Assembly (NCBI GenBank): GCA_015501055.1
Contig: JADNYV010000056.1
Span: 124,001 to 188,000, forward strand
Reading direction: 5' to 3'
Source of the DNA: Mucidula mucida
Lineage: Eukaryota > Basidiomycota > Agaricomycetes > Agaricales > Physalacriaceae
Length of the DNA stretch: 64,000 nt
Part shown: one piece after another, positions 20,488 to 32,473 of the stretch
Layout of the letters: every line of letters begins with the position of its first letter
How positions within the stretch are numbered: the stretch's first letter is position 1
The notes under the pieces: generated by a model
Told to the model about the DNA's origin: nothing
Databases searched by the model: none
The model's input: the letters and a program-made list of their open reading frames with translations, nothing else
Program-made: the position numbers and the translations under genes

Positions 20488-21923
20488 TTACAAAGGCTCA
20501 ATATCCGGGATAGGACCCACAGGAACGATGCGCGTTCCGTTAATCTGCGAACGAATTAGCTTCGATTTATCACGTACGGGACGCCATACCATTTGGTGGG
20601 ACCAATAGTAATGCGTCTTGATGTGGTTGAAATTGGTGGACGACTTGAACGCGTCGTTGTTCCAATAAAGATTCTTCATCCACTTGTTGATCGCGGGGTA
20701 CCCATGCCGGATGTCGCGTATGTTGCACTTGAAGTGGCCTACGTAGACGGGGTCGAAGCGGATCTACTTGCGAATCTCAGGTTGAAGTCTGGAACGAGAT
20801 ATGACAGGCTCACGATAGTGACCCAGAGGCGAATGTCGCATTCCGTCAGTCTGTCGCCAACGATGTACTGCTTTCCAGTCAAAAGCTTTTCCACTTTGTC
20901 GAGAGACTCGAAGAGCTGGTGGACGGCCTCCTCGTATGCGGACTGTGTCGTGGCAAAGCCAGATCTGTACACGCCATCTACGCGTCATAAAGCATTAGGG
21001 TGACGACACAGTTAGCAATTCAGCTGCCTTACTATTGATGTTGGGATAAATCCAGTCGTTGAGACTGTCAATCTCAGCACGCAAGTCCTCCGGATAAAAG
21101 TCCAACGCGGCCTTGTCTGCAGGAATGCTGTCGTTGAACGCGGTATTGAACATGCGAATGATTTCAGAGCTCTCGTTGTTCACGATGGTGTGCAGTTTCT
21201 TGTCCCAGAGGATGGGGACGGTGAATCTTGATCAGTCGCAAGTTGAACTTGACTTGAGGCTACGGAACATTATGTAGTGTACGCACCGGCCAGAAAAGTC
21301 GGGATCTGCTTTGAGATAGAGGTCTTTGACGTGTTGCGCGTTGTAGTTTGGGTCGGCGTCTGCGTCGGGAAAGTCGTCGGCAGGAGCAAAGGGCCAGCCG
21401 TTGTTACCCATGCGAGGTGAGACGACGGAAACAGCTATAGGCCCAAGTAGAGTAAGCTACAATCAAACAGTTCATTATCTGGGCACTCACGAATGAGACC
21501 GTCAAGGCCTTTCAGCTTTCGTACAATGAGGGTCCTAGTCGCCCACGCTGTGTTCAAAAGTCAGTTTAGATAGTTGAACGCGCTGATACTAATTCACGCA
21601 CGGCAAGCATAAGAGACATAGAGGTGATAGCGGCCTATCTCATCACTATTAACCCTCGAAAGCACAGTCCAAGAAAATCAAACAAACACACCAAGTTCAG
21701 GCTCAAACTTTCCTCCCTTTTCAATGGCATTCCTAAACACCATCGGGGCGCGTTTGAACGACCCGTCATCAGACGTCTTCATCTTGGAAATGTCCGTCTG
21801 TGAGCTGACGTCTTTCGATTCAGATGCCATTCTGAATCTTCTTGTGAAAACGAGAGAAAGCGCGCGACTTTTAAAGCAGGCTGACAATGGCAGTCGCAAT
21901 GATGAAGCGAGTAACATGATCAC
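20488..21923 (-). CDS. ECM4: glutathionyl-hydroquinone reductase (Ecm4/xi-class GST-like)
   Basis: Xi-class GSTs use glutathione to reduce glutathionyl-quinones. Minus-strand exons read FKRAPMVFRNAIEKGGKF, YHLYVSYACPWATR (catalytic Cys in CPWA, split by an intron at about 21560-21595), TLIVRKLKGLDGLI, VSPRMGNNGWPF, FTVPILWDKKLHTIVNNESS, YPEDLRAEIDSLNDWIYP, DGVYRSGFATTQ, LLTGKQYIVGDRLTECDIRL and VTIIRFDPVYVGHFKCN, ending in IEPL. These are the family blocks in order and I see no lesion. The first ATG (21923) would add a basic, Ser/Arg/Leu-rich leader like a mitochondrial presequence. MASESKDV at about 21830 is the alternative start. Confidence 0.88.
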
Positions 21924-22211
21924 TGATTCATTATATCCCGAGTTCCGCTCCGATATATCGAGTAGTAGATCTTCCAGGATTGCCGGCCCTGCCCAAGCAC
22001 GTCATTTGATAGTAAACAGTCGCGACTCTGAAGAGCTTCGAGAATTGAAGCGTTTGCTAGGATTGAGAGCCGTAGTAAATAGTAAGTAGTACTACAGGAC
22101 AATTTTAATGGTTGACTGGGTATATAAGTAGATCAATCATCAATAGAACCGGACAGAGTCAAAGACAAAGTTAGGCGATCTGGTGAACTCATTCAGCGAA
22201 TATTTTCTTTT

Positions 22212-22710
22212 TCAGGGAGAAGAAAACGCCACGCACAAGTAATCTTCTCCGGAAGAACCTGAAATAACGTTGATGACAATCGAATTCGAGCCCGAAACCA
22301 GAACACCGTCGTCAATGTCGACAGTGTAGGGTTAGCTCAGATAAAACGTTTTGTGTAGACGAGACACACCACACCGCGCCACGTTCCGTAAGTGATTTTC
22401 TCTGACTGTACTTGCTCGAGTCTTGGGCCTACTGTAGTACCAGATTGATCATACTCTGACCCGAGAACTCGGTGAAGTTTCAATCCCAACCTCGATAGCA
22501 TTGAACTTCATGTATGTAATGTCTGCGCTCGTCGAGTCGACTATGAACCGGTCGTTAGTACCAATTCGAACAGAGATGGAGCTACACTCACCAGTGAATA
22601 TCAGGCCAGCCGACGTGTCAACAATGAAATCGTCACCACTTTTCCGTGAGACCGTATCCATTTGCAGCCTCGATCCAGAGACCGAGTCCGAGCAAGAAAG
22701 GACGAAGCAT
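22212..22710 (-). pseudogene. rhamnogalacturonan lyase (PL4) pseudogene, N- and C-terminal ends only
   Basis: It starts with a signal peptide (MLRPFLLGLGLWIEAANGYG), then a one-base frameshift in an A run, then [15 protein letters not shown] and, over an intron placed as in the intact gene at 24830-27430, STSADITYMKFNAIEVG. After about 130 nt of poor sequence it resumes with GTWRG, YTVDIDDGVLVSGSN and [17 protein letters not shown], matching the last exons of the intact lyase. The whole central catalytic and FnIII-like region (over 2 kb of gene) is absent. It is a deleted tandem paralogue. Confidence 0.8.
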
Positions 22711-23372
22711 TGTTGAGACTTGATATCGATCCTCTCTGCTACAAACCTAGGTCTCCTTTCCGGAGAAGGGGCCCAGAAAACTATCGTCACGTTGGTATGG
22801 CTGCGCCAATATAGCACAAGAACATCGGAAAGCGAGCACGCAGGTACTGTATAAGACGCCGTCCGTACGCGAGTGAGAAGGACCTCGTGGATAGTTGTAG
22901 ATCATTGCGCAGCTCGGCCAGTGTACTGCAAAATAGCAAAAAAAACACGGGAAATCGACGGTTGAACTTTGGAGAAACGTGATGAACGCTCGGCGGCGCG
23001 AGAAAGCACTCTCAGAGTCAGGGAAAAGTCTGATGGCATTCGAAGAGAAAGGACGAACAACTGTTGACGCACGATGTCCCGGAAGTGATCACCGAAATAT
23101 AGGCGCTTTGTGTTGATTGAGGTTGGCGTTGATTTATCTTGATTGCCTATAATTCCGAAGGGAGTTAATAAGCGGTCCAGCTGAGTCGTTGATGTAGCTA
23201 ATTCGCTCAGACTTCAAGTTTAGTGGTTAAACGACTGCCGTTCCCGATTGGCACCAGGTAGGCAACAGAAAGCATGCTTGACGTTGCGGGTGTAGATTCA
23301 GAGTCACTGGTTCTTGAGTAAGACGTCGAAGGGAAAAAAGGATACATATCTGATTCTTATCTACACATGCAC
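22711..23372. other. intergenic, no gene seen
   Basis: No convincing coding frame. It separates the lyase pseudogene from the acidic hypothetical gene. Confidence 0.5.
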
Positions 23373-24274
23373 CTAGTCATCATTCTCCTCTGCCAAATGG
23401 CTTAGCCATTGAGTCACTCTCTCGGCGCGCGCATCCAACTTAGCCTTCGCTTTCTGAGCCCTCTGTATGTTCAAAGACTCAAGGGCTTGAGTGTAGAAAT
23501 TAGAGCGAGGGGACAGCTGCGCTGTTGATGCGATGGTCCAATACATCTCCTCTTCGTTCATAATTCTGTGAAGATCTTGGTCATCCCAATCATAGTCGGA
23601 ATCGGAGTCCGAGTCAGAGTCGGCCTCGACCACGATGACAGGGCAAACTTCCCCCTTTTCACTGCCTCGTCCTCGGTGATCGATATCTCTATCAATTTGG
23701 TATAAAGTAAGCATAGGGACTTGCACGGGCTCGCCGTCGGCATTGAGCAGTTGCATGATCTAGGTGTCTGATTAACAAAGGGAAGGTAGCATGAAGAAGA
23801 AGAAAAAGAAGAGCATACGTTATGGTTCCCTGTTAAGCTGACCGTCGTTTCGGAGAGATTGAGCCAGCACGGGACATCGAGGATATAAACAGGCGCTAGT
23901 GGTGGGTCAGGGAAGAAGGCAGGGCCCGAGTCGCTTGCGGGCGGTTGTAAGCCTGGAGTAGACGGATAGTGCAGAGGGATAAAGAGGTCTTGGTTGGGTA
24001 TCGTAACTCGGAGACCCCATGAGGTCAGGAGAGAGCTTGTGGGTGATTTTTCGACGATCTTGTGTAGGAAATTACCGCCGTTCATTGTCCCCATCAGATA
24101 GCCAGTTACCTTGTCATCTCCAGCCGTTGCCTCGACCCCCGTCACCAGACAACTATGCGGTGGTCGGGCTACTGCTGGCTGACACAGTCGATGAAGCGAC
24201 CGATGGTGTAGCCTCCACGCCAGGAATGAGGTCCACAAATGGATAGGGCAGGGAGAATGAGATGATACTGCCAA
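23373..24274 (-). CDS. hypothetical protein with acidic Ser-Asp run
   Basis: The last exon (about 23373-23762) encodes IMQLLNADGEPVQVPMLTLY, then an acidic SDSDSDSDYDWDD run, and a helical, basic C-terminus (QRAQKAKAKLDARAERVTQW). It joins over an intron (GTATGC...CCTAG, 23763-23819) to an exon reading GYLMGTMNGGNFLHKIVEKS, TSWGLRVTIPNQDLFIPLHY and VYILDVPCWLNLSETTVSLT. The N-terminus is unresolved: one frame runs to 24274, another (MSSHLQTTLHSS) to about 24345, and I found no clean splice between them. No domain recognised. Confidence 0.5.
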
Positions 24275-24829
24275 CAGTGAAAGAGAGATAATGCAACGTG
24301 AGCCGGGCAGAGCTATGTAGTGTGGTCTGTAGATGTGAGCTCATTGCCTTATTATAAGGAGGTAGCAAGAGAAAGAATATCGCGGAGAATGGATGCCTCT
24401 GGGTTGCACCTATTGGTCGTAGACTGAGACATGACTGTTGGATCGGTATAGGCCGCGAACGATGAGGGTCCTGATACTAAATATCTCTACTTCACTACGC
24501 CAATGAAGTCCTCGGAATTAGCCCACCGCTCGAAGTATGCTTCAGCGGCAAGCCTCCCCCGCCCGCTTTCCGTCAAAGGCTGCTTTTCTTCTTCGGAGGC
24601 ATGACATTGAAGAGGCCAAGGCATAACACTACCCATTCATTTCAACGACCAAAACGACATACATTGGATCCAATGTCCGTTTTGGCCTGTACGATTGGGC
24701 ATCGAAGTTGACTGTCCTATTCATCACTCCCTGGTTAGCAAAGGCTCCGAAGACGGAAGCAAATCCATATCATGATATGTTTTGTACCACGAAATCCCAA
24801 GTACAAGAACGTGATAACCACAAGGTGCT
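24275..24829. other. intergenic, no gene seen
   Basis: Holds the probable 5' end of the acidic gene and the 3' flank of the PL4 gene. Nothing else supported. Confidence 0.4.
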
Positions 24830-27430
24830 TCAGTATAAGCGGATCGAGTCCAACACAACGTTGGGCGACCTATGCACAGACCGGTCAGTTAGGACTCCAC
24901 CGTCCACATTGAATGGTACGCACAGGTACTGCGACCCAGAAGAACCAGAAATGACATTGATGACGATTTTGTTGGAGCCTGCGACCAAAGTACCAGACGG
25001 GATGTTGACGGTGTACTTGGTATTCTGAACAAACCATTACTTCGTGGATCCCAACTCAATGATAGAGGACATACATATCCACGCCAGGTCCCACGTGTAA
25101 CACCTAGGGCTTGTTTATGAGCAACCGACGAAAGAGAAGTACAACGAACTCCCACCTCGGGAATCAATGGCGGTCGGAGCAGCAGGTGATGGTCCAGTCC
25201 AACCATTGACAGTAGCTTGGGGCCTACCACCTATACGATAATCAGTAACTTAGAAGCACCACATCACCTCTTAGGTCGTACCGGCAAAGGCCAAGGTCGT
25301 CATTATTTCAAGTGTACGAGCGCCGACTATAGCCTAACGTTAGAGCAGTCCATTAGAAACTCAGTGAAAGACGTACTTTGGCTTGAGGTAAGCGTGAAGG
25401 TGATCGTCGCAGCTCCGACATCCTTGAAGATGGCCATCGGGAAACTGCTTACGCTACTTCCAACAGCGAAAGTGACCGGTCCCCAGCTGCTCATGCGGCT
25501 GTCGCTCGGACTAGAACGAATTGGGCACCGATGAACAAAATGGACGTAGATGTAGTCTTACTGCATGGTCTCGATTTTGCTATCCGGAGGATGAGAAGAT
25601 GTTCGGACGACAGGCCATTTTACTCACTCCGCATTCAAAAATCCTCGGGGCGTTCCATCGTAGTCCCCAATTTGCCAAATAACGCTTGGAGTCTGGACAA
25701 GCAAGTTGAGCGGTCTTCCGGGGCACAATACTCACATACCGATTCCGTAGAAGCAATGTTTGAAGTGCCGGTCGATCCAGCACTAATCGAGACACTCTGA
25801 GAAGCGATAGCAAGTTCCAAGCGGTACACTGAATGAGCACGTTCGACTCTCAAACACATTCAAGGTAAAAAGCAGCTCACAAGTCATGGTGTACGTTCCA
25901 GGCTTCATATATGGACTAACATAGTTGCCACTAGTATCCGCGCGAACCCTGGAAACAATCAATGGGAGATACGCTTCACAAAGAGAATTCCAACCAATAT
26001 TGAGCCGCGCTGTTGCTCCACCCAATAGAGATATACGAAGCGTCTGCGGAAGGGAAGCCAGACGCTTTGCCGGTGACACGACCTCTGCCCGAGGTGGGAA
26101 CAAGTCCGTTGATGTTGAGACCCTCCCAGAAAGTCGTGCCTATCGAGATATCAGAAGAGGCACAGCGATAATGAAGACATTGCGCGTACTATAGCTTGAA
26201 GAGGGCGTCGAGCCTGTCGTGAAATACAACGCACTAGATAAAATTAGGAGCAAACGACGAAACGGTGTTGAAAACCTTACTAGGGACCGTGCAAACCCTG
26301 GCGATAGGCTAGAACGCAGCATATCAGACCTTCAACAATATCGGAAGGCGGAAGAACTCGAAGACGTACATTCAGTTTGAACGTGGCCAGAGTTCTGTAA
26401 GGTTAATGAGTACTAGAAGCCCAATAATTCTGCCGATATTCTTACCATGTCTGTGTGATTGTAAACCTAGTGAACCAAGTTCTGAACGAAGAACATAGAA
26501 TGCTCACAATAATACAATTCTTGCTGATCACCTGAATGGGGTGATGAGAAGGATGATACAAGGACATTGTGACCCAGAACGCACCTCCTTGGTTGTCGAT
26601 ATCACGGAAGAAAGGACCGCCTGAAGCGAGTTCATATCCAACTCCGGGAATAATCATCCACGCTGCAATGCCAGAACCACTGACGCCGTGGATTTGATCA
26701 TCGATGAATTGCTTTGAGGAGTAGAATTTGGACCGCGTCTGCCCGTTGACCATGTAGACATCGCTTCCTTCTATGGCAGTTCCTCCTTTGATGTCTGAAA
26801 CTGCATAGCCAGACCCCAACGTCGACCTGTTGAGTCGGGCAATGAAACGAAGCTCTCCAACGCTGGGTTCGGCTGTGGTACTACAGATCCCGTCAGCGTG
26901 TTCGTTATTCGCCTAATAAAGAAGATCATACTAGGTCGCCATGTGGACGGCAGGCGTGTTATACTGGGCCACGTAGTACCTGAGAAGGAACATCAGAACG
27001 TTCAAAAAGTTAAAAGAACCGCGATGACGAACTGGGTGAGAGTGCTGGTGGTGCAGGTGATAGTGATATAGTTGTTAGAGTTTCCGCCTTGTACCCAGCT
27101 GCAAGAGGCGCCAATTCCTGACGAAATTTGACTGCGTTTGCTTTGGTCTTGAGCCTAAAGAATGGTTAGGGTGTCGATACGAGATTTTTTCGTTGACGTC
27201 GCCAACCTCGATGCCATTGAATTTCATGGAGGTTATATCTCCACTAGTGGACTCGACTACTCGCAAGTCAGTATAATCACTTATTGAACAGTGATCAGCT
27301 TACCAGTAAAGATAAGACCGGCCGACGTGTCAACGATGTAACTGCTCCCACTGACAGTGAGGCCAAAGGCGTCGACACTGGTAAGCCATAGACAGGCGGA
27401 AGCGAGGGTGAGCAGGAACGAGTTCAGCAT
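24830..27430 (-). CDS. rhamnogalacturonan lyase, polysaccharide lyase family 4
   Basis: A secreted pectinase that cleaves the rhamnose-galacturonate backbone by beta-elimination. The start at 27430 gives [21 protein letters not shown] (signal peptide), then [113 protein letters not shown] and [13 protein letters not shown] (catalytic domain). [13 protein letters not shown] and [14 protein letters not shown] (middle) and a CBM-like end ([20 protein letters not shown], stop 24830-24832) follow. This is the full three-domain PL4 layout. The gene is split by many ~50-nt introns and includes a 5-nt exon at 26446-26450. I see no lesion. Confidence 0.9.
26446..26450 (-). other. 5-nt microexon of the PL4 gene
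   Basis: ACATG between introns 26451-26507 (GTGAGC...ACACAG) and 26395-26445 (GTAAGA...TTACAG). It completes TAT TAT T|AC ATG|AAC TCT, giving the conserved Y-M-N-S-G-H. Confidence 0.75.
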
Positions 27431-28175
27431 TTTTCGTGCCTTGTGTGTAGCCTTACAACGGAGCGACCTTTTATAGGTCTGGCTCAGGCCCCAGAAAAAT
27501 CAACAGAAGACATGAGGTTCGTCGGTGCAACTCGCAAATTGAGTTTCCCCTTGGCATGACCGACTAAAACACGGAGTAGAATATTCGGAAGAGGATTATG
27601 GCCAATCCTGATGCGTATAATAGCACGGCCCGCGCGGTTCAGCACAGAGAGAGATCTCGTGAAGATGCAAAATAAAAAACGACGAACAAGAGACGGGTAT
27701 TTGGCGGTTGGACTTTGGATAAATGGTCTAGCGGTCCGGTGCGCAGCTATATGAGAGAATGATATGTTAAAGCACGCTTTAGCAACCCACAAGGTCAGCG
27801 ATCAGGAAATAAGTCGGATGAGGCATGTATACACACACCTTTGGGTCACGACCGTGATGGCGGCTACACTTATATAATTCAGCGCTCTAGATAGCCGCCT
27901 TGTAGCAACGCCCGGTAGATGGTGTGTATGTTTAGCCCTCAATCACCGCGCGAGAAGCGCGTTACAGAAATCGAGTATTCAGAGCGTGTAAGATCTATTC
28001 TCAGACTCGTGTGCCCGCGTCGCACGAAAAAAGATGACAGAGTGGTGCAATTTCCTTGATCATTGCTGCCGTTGTTGACAGCGTTATCAAGTGAAGATTA
28101 GCCATGAAAGTTGTTGAGAGAGGTTGTTGTGAGCGCCAGCGAGCATACATGGAGTTTGTGAACCCGGCCGGATTA
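27431..28175. other. intergenic, no gene seen
   Basis: Upstream region of the PL4 gene. Short frames only. Confidence 0.5.
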
Positions 28176-28725
28176 CAGCGCGTTGCAATCCAATGTAGAG
28201 TCTTCACACTAACTTTCCTTCAGAATACAAGACCCTTCTCCATATCTAAATTTAGTTTCCTGTCTTTATGTGCATGTTTTTGTGGATTTTATGCTCTCAT
28301 CTCATCTTCAGGGCTTTGTTGTGACTCTCATACAAAGATCTACGGAATAGTACTGCTTTCTGCGTGGTATCGTCGCTCATTTTGACCAACATCGCCTTTG
28401 CCCCGTTCCTTCAAGCGCCCACAGTGACGTTGTTGGTCCACCTGGCGCTCCACGGACGCGTTGCACTAAGCCTACTTTAGGACCATCATACCCGGACTTT
28501 CTCAATAATTCGCAACATCGACAGGAACGGACTGCACTGGATGAGTTCTTTTGGTGTAAGGTGTAGTTTGTTTCGCGCCGACAACGTTGTCTCCGTCATG
28601 ACCATTCTTGAAGTTGCTGGAGAGTGTGGAGCTCGGTGGTGTCATTTGCAGGGTATGAAGTGCCCTGAAGGCAAGTTCTGAAGGAAAGTTAGTGTGGAGA
28701 CTCTACATTGGATTGCAACGCGCTG
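28176..28725. mobile_element. MITE 1, Tc1/mariner-like (TA target)
   Basis: A 550-bp element with 49-bp terminal inverted repeats (28176-28224 and 28677-28725) differing at one base. Both start CAGCGCGTTGCAATCC and are flanked by TA. The interior has no transposase frame. Confidence 0.8.
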
Positions 28726-29060
28726 TAAGTGACCAAACATCAACAAATTCACGTCGCGCAAAAGTAGGGCCCATCTTTTCCAGTAAATAGGCCGCAGCCC
28801 TCTCATTTCCTGTCCGTTCTCCCTATAACCCGGTCTCAAGCCTCCTAAAGGGTATATTGAACTGCTCGTCGCGTTTGAACCATGTCCGTCGACGAAGAAC
28901 TCGTGTTGGCATCGTTGGCAGGAAAATTTGGTGTCGCGCTACGTGTTAAAAGCGGCGTGTGTTGTCTCGAATTACCGGTATATTTGCATACTAACTTGGG
29001 TGGTAGGCCGCTACAGGAGAGACTAGTCGAATTTTCGCGTTGTTACATGAATGAATCTTA
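28726..29060. other. inter-MITE segment
   Basis: An open frame from 28882 (MSVDEELVLASLAGKF) runs into the next MITE. It has no recognised domain and is probably not a gene. Confidence 0.3.
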
Positions 29061-29483
29061 CAGCTGTTTCCAAAATTCTTGGACTGATCAAAAAGTGTCC
29101 CAAATAAATCACGAAAATAAAACAATTCCTGCAATTCCTCCAAGGACAGCGAGCAACAGGGGAACAGTCAGATATTTTTTCAGACATATTCAAGCATCCT
29201 CTCACCAAAGAGCAGCGGCATTTGCGCCGTGCTAAGGTAGCTGTTTGAGTTCTGCAGTGATCGGCTGCACTCGGAGGACCCTGATATCAAACGACATGTT
29301 TCCTTCGGAATCCTTCCTCTGCGCGGCCTCCACCCAGTGGTCAAGAGGAGCAATATTTACCGAAAAGTAGTCTCTCAAAAGCTGGTGGGAGCCGGACGTA
29401 GTTTGGGAATTATAGGAATTGTTTGATTTTTTCGATTTGATTCGAGCACTTTTTGATCAGTCCAAGAATTTTGGAAACAGCTG
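29061..29483. mobile_element. MITE 2, Tc1/mariner-like (TA target)
   Basis: A 423-bp element with TA on both sides and terminal inverted repeats starting CAGCTGTTTCCAAAATTC. The first 37 bp are perfect, then imperfect pairing extends for about 40 bp. The TIR differs in sequence from MITE 1. No coding capacity. Confidence 0.8.
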
Positions 29484-30386
29484 TATCTAAAATCTGTTGA
29501 AATCTCACAATCCCTTGACTAAAATTTTTTGATATCTGACTAATTTCATTGCGGCGTAGCCGCTTCGCTGGCGCTCGCATTCGTGGGCATCCCACAGTTC
29601 TATTTTATGTCCATATTTGGCATCCCGTCATCAAAGCGCATCGAATGATGCTGACATCGCGCCTGCGGGGCTGAAATTCAACGTATGCAGTAGGAGTACT
29701 ACTTAGCTAGTAGACTTTGGAACATAACCGGTACAAAGGCTTTTCGCGGACGTCTGTTGATGCGCGGGGCGATGCTTTTTAAGTAATGCTACTTGCTTAG
29801 GATCCATAACATATGAAACTCATCCATTGCAGGCTACAGCTATCCGTCGTGCACTTCCTTAACATCTCAGAGTATCTGATCATCTAACGACTGGTCTCGG
29901 GTAACTATCATATAGAGTACACGCGTCTGCTCTACGCACATCATATCATGTCGCGTACCTTCGGCGCAGCCGGCGTCCTGGTCATGGCAATTTGACAACG
30001 GAACCTAAAGTTTTGACTCCATCGGGAGTCGGTAACTTTAGCGGGTTAGTAGTACGCGCCGTATAGGCAGCCCACTGTACACGACCTTCCGCGGAGCTCT
30101 AACGTCGACGTGGAATCTTACGCGCCATTTGCTGCAGATATGATTTGCAGACCTCTTCGGAATCTAAATCTTAATTGACGAGGAGGAGTCAGCCTTCCTT
30201 ACGGGGATGTTCTTGGGAGTAGAAGGGTCGGCCTTGCTTTCTGATGGATCTGTGCCTTGGGTCTCTCGCGTCCCTCTCCCATTTCCCTCCGTCGCACAGG
30301 CACGAGCGCCTCGGTGCTGCTTTTCCCAGCTCCAGCCGTACATGAGCTGGACCGTTTAATATGCTTCCGTTCGCTCTCAAGGTAGC
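29484..30386. other. intergenic, no gene seen
   Basis: Contains a small hairpin at 30005-30041 (CTAAAGTT..GACTCC-atcg-GGAGTC..AACTTTAG). The upstream part of the receptor gene may extend into the right end. Confidence 0.4.
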
Positions 30387-32179
30387 GTGGATGGTGCTCT
30401 CTATAACTGGTTCGTGCTCCTCCGGCTCTTCCAAAAATGCTTCCGCTTCAACAATTTGTTTCTGGTAGGCACCATCTGTTGCTGGGTGGTACTCTCCGCG
30501 TTCGCGCAGACAGTTGGGTCATTCTGGGGCCCAATGACCTATTGTGTTGCCTGTACGCTCCTCCAACTCGTCTTCTGCATTGGTGAGCTCGCTGGCGTTT
30601 CATCGATATCCCCATTCCTAACATACATCGGCGATCAGGTATGGCCTGGCAGATGGACCCATATCGCATGCCCAAGGCGTTCTGTATCGGTCAGCTTCTA
30701 CCTCGAGACCTGGAGTATTTCTTACGTCGTTTATAGCCCAAACTCTGCTCATCGGATTTGGTACATTCCTTATAACTGGAGTATGCACGGCGTTCTCCAT
30801 AGCGACGTGCATAACCGTTTTGAAGCCAAAGTCGTGGGGTAGCCAGGAATCTAGGTATGCCTGCTGGACTCATGTTCATCTCAATTGTTCATTGATTCAT
30901 CCGTCCAGAGCATTGGCGTGGCGTCACATATACGCATTGCCAATGGTCGTGTTTCCCATACTTGCTTCTGCCGTTCAAATTGCGGTCGTTCTGAAGCTGG
31001 ACGCCGTCAAACCTAGTGATGACATTCAGTGTGATGCGACGGATCCAGAGTGGTAAGCAAGGTCTATCACGACAGTAGAAGCGGCTTAGTGCTCACCAAG
31101 TCTCCCAGGGTAAGATTCTTGGGCTACGCCGGCACTCCGCTCCTTCTTGTGATCCCCTGCTTCATACTATCCATCAAGTCTATCGTCAACACAATCCGAA
31201 CGAACAAGCATATCCAACGCTCACGATCTGATGAGCTTGACATCCAGCAGTTAGCTCCTGTACCCTACAGATTACGCGTTCGCCGGCTATTTTCATTCAC
31301 GGTGCCTCTGAGACAGCAACTGCGGGAACCAGCTCGTCCTCCCGAAATGCAATGTAAGTGCCACCTTCTTATTTCTCCGCCTTCTTTGTCTGATATATCA
31401 TCCTGAAAGTGGATGGCAAAACCTACGAGAACGACACCGACAATGATACTTCTCCCACTTCCTCTTCTCTACCCAATTTCGCCGGTGCGAGGCCACCGTC
31501 GACTTTGGTTATGCCAGACCGCCATCCTAATTTACATCCCGACTTCTCTGCCATCATTGGCGAGGCTAATCCTACCGATGATGAAGCGGATGACGTGAGC
31601 TCTTTGGTGTGGGCTAACCCTGCGGCCTCTGGGAACGTACCCTCGATAACGGCTCCTGAAGAGGGTATGGAGAAGGAAGAACCTCATATGATGCTTGAGG
31701 AAGTTGACGACCCCGATGTTCTTTCGTATGTGAAACGGCCTTCGACGAGTGGTAAGCATCACCCTTCCCTGCTAGCTAACTAAAGAACTCACACGGCTCA
31801 AGTCCCGCATAAACGCAAGCGTCCGCCACCCCCGTTTTTGTCGCCCTTCATCTGGCGTATCATATTGTTTCAAGTGTAAGCCGTGACTGTCAACTCATCT
31901 GTGAGGGACGCCTAACGAACTCGCTGCCAGGGCTTTCGCTGTGACCTTGATCCTCGCTTGTATATCGACCCTCGTAGATGTAATATTGCAACGTGCACAT
32001 CCTACGCCTTTCGGGACGCAGCATGTAGCACTGATTTTCGCGGCCTGGGGCCCTGTGCTTGTTTTCGGTGGGCCTCGATCCTCCCCAAGTTCTTGACACA
32101 GTGCCTAATACTATGTCTAGGTCACTTTCCGGGAGTAAAGAGACGGCTAGCCTTCTGGAGACAGACAATCTCGCAATAA
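30387..32179 (+). CDS. putative seven-transmembrane (GPCR-like) receptor
   Basis: Joined exons read FNNLFLVGTICCWVVLSAF (TM1), MTYCVACTLLQLVFCIG (TM2), MAWQMDPYRMPKAFCIAQTL and LIGFGTFLITGVCTAFSIAT (TM3), HIYALPMVVFPILASAVQIA (TM4), the extracellular CDATDPEWVRFLGYAGTP, LLLVIPCFILSIKSIV (TM5), a long charged cytoplasmic loop (about 31250-31800), AFAVTLILACISTLVDVI (TM6), HVALIFAAWGPVLVFG (TM7) and a short basic tail HFPGVKRRLAFWRQ ending at TAA 32177-32179. Introns include about 30583-30639, 30684-30730 and 32072-32123. CDATxPxWVRFLGYAG is, from memory, a hallmark of an agaricomycete receptor-like family without known ligand. The first exon may begin upstream of 30387. Confidence 0.7.
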
Positions 32180-32473
32180 TTTATTGTAGCACCTCGCTGC
32201 GCTCACATTCTTGACGCCGACGTCGGCGTGCTAATCTCACTAGTACTCGTATCTACCAGCATCTGGCATTGTAGCTTACCGGAGGATTGTAACAACAATA
32301 GACTCACCCTACTTTTGACTTTAGACTTTAGACGCTGAGTGCCATGAAGAAGGGCCTACCGACGCTTCTGTTTCGGCTTACAATAAATGGCAATCGCGCG
32401 TCGGTACGCGATTTCTGAGGTAACGGCAACGCGATGCCGCAAATAGTTCCCACGACTCCTGTCTCTTTCCACC

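Noticed and set aside
23590..23640. Simple sequence run (Ser-Asp codons) as a possible repeat expansion
   Set aside because: Short and in frame in a coding exon; ordinary acidic low-complexity.
28882..29235. 117-codon frame MSVDEELVLAS...
   Set aside because: More than half of it is MITE 2 sequence; the rest has no domain.
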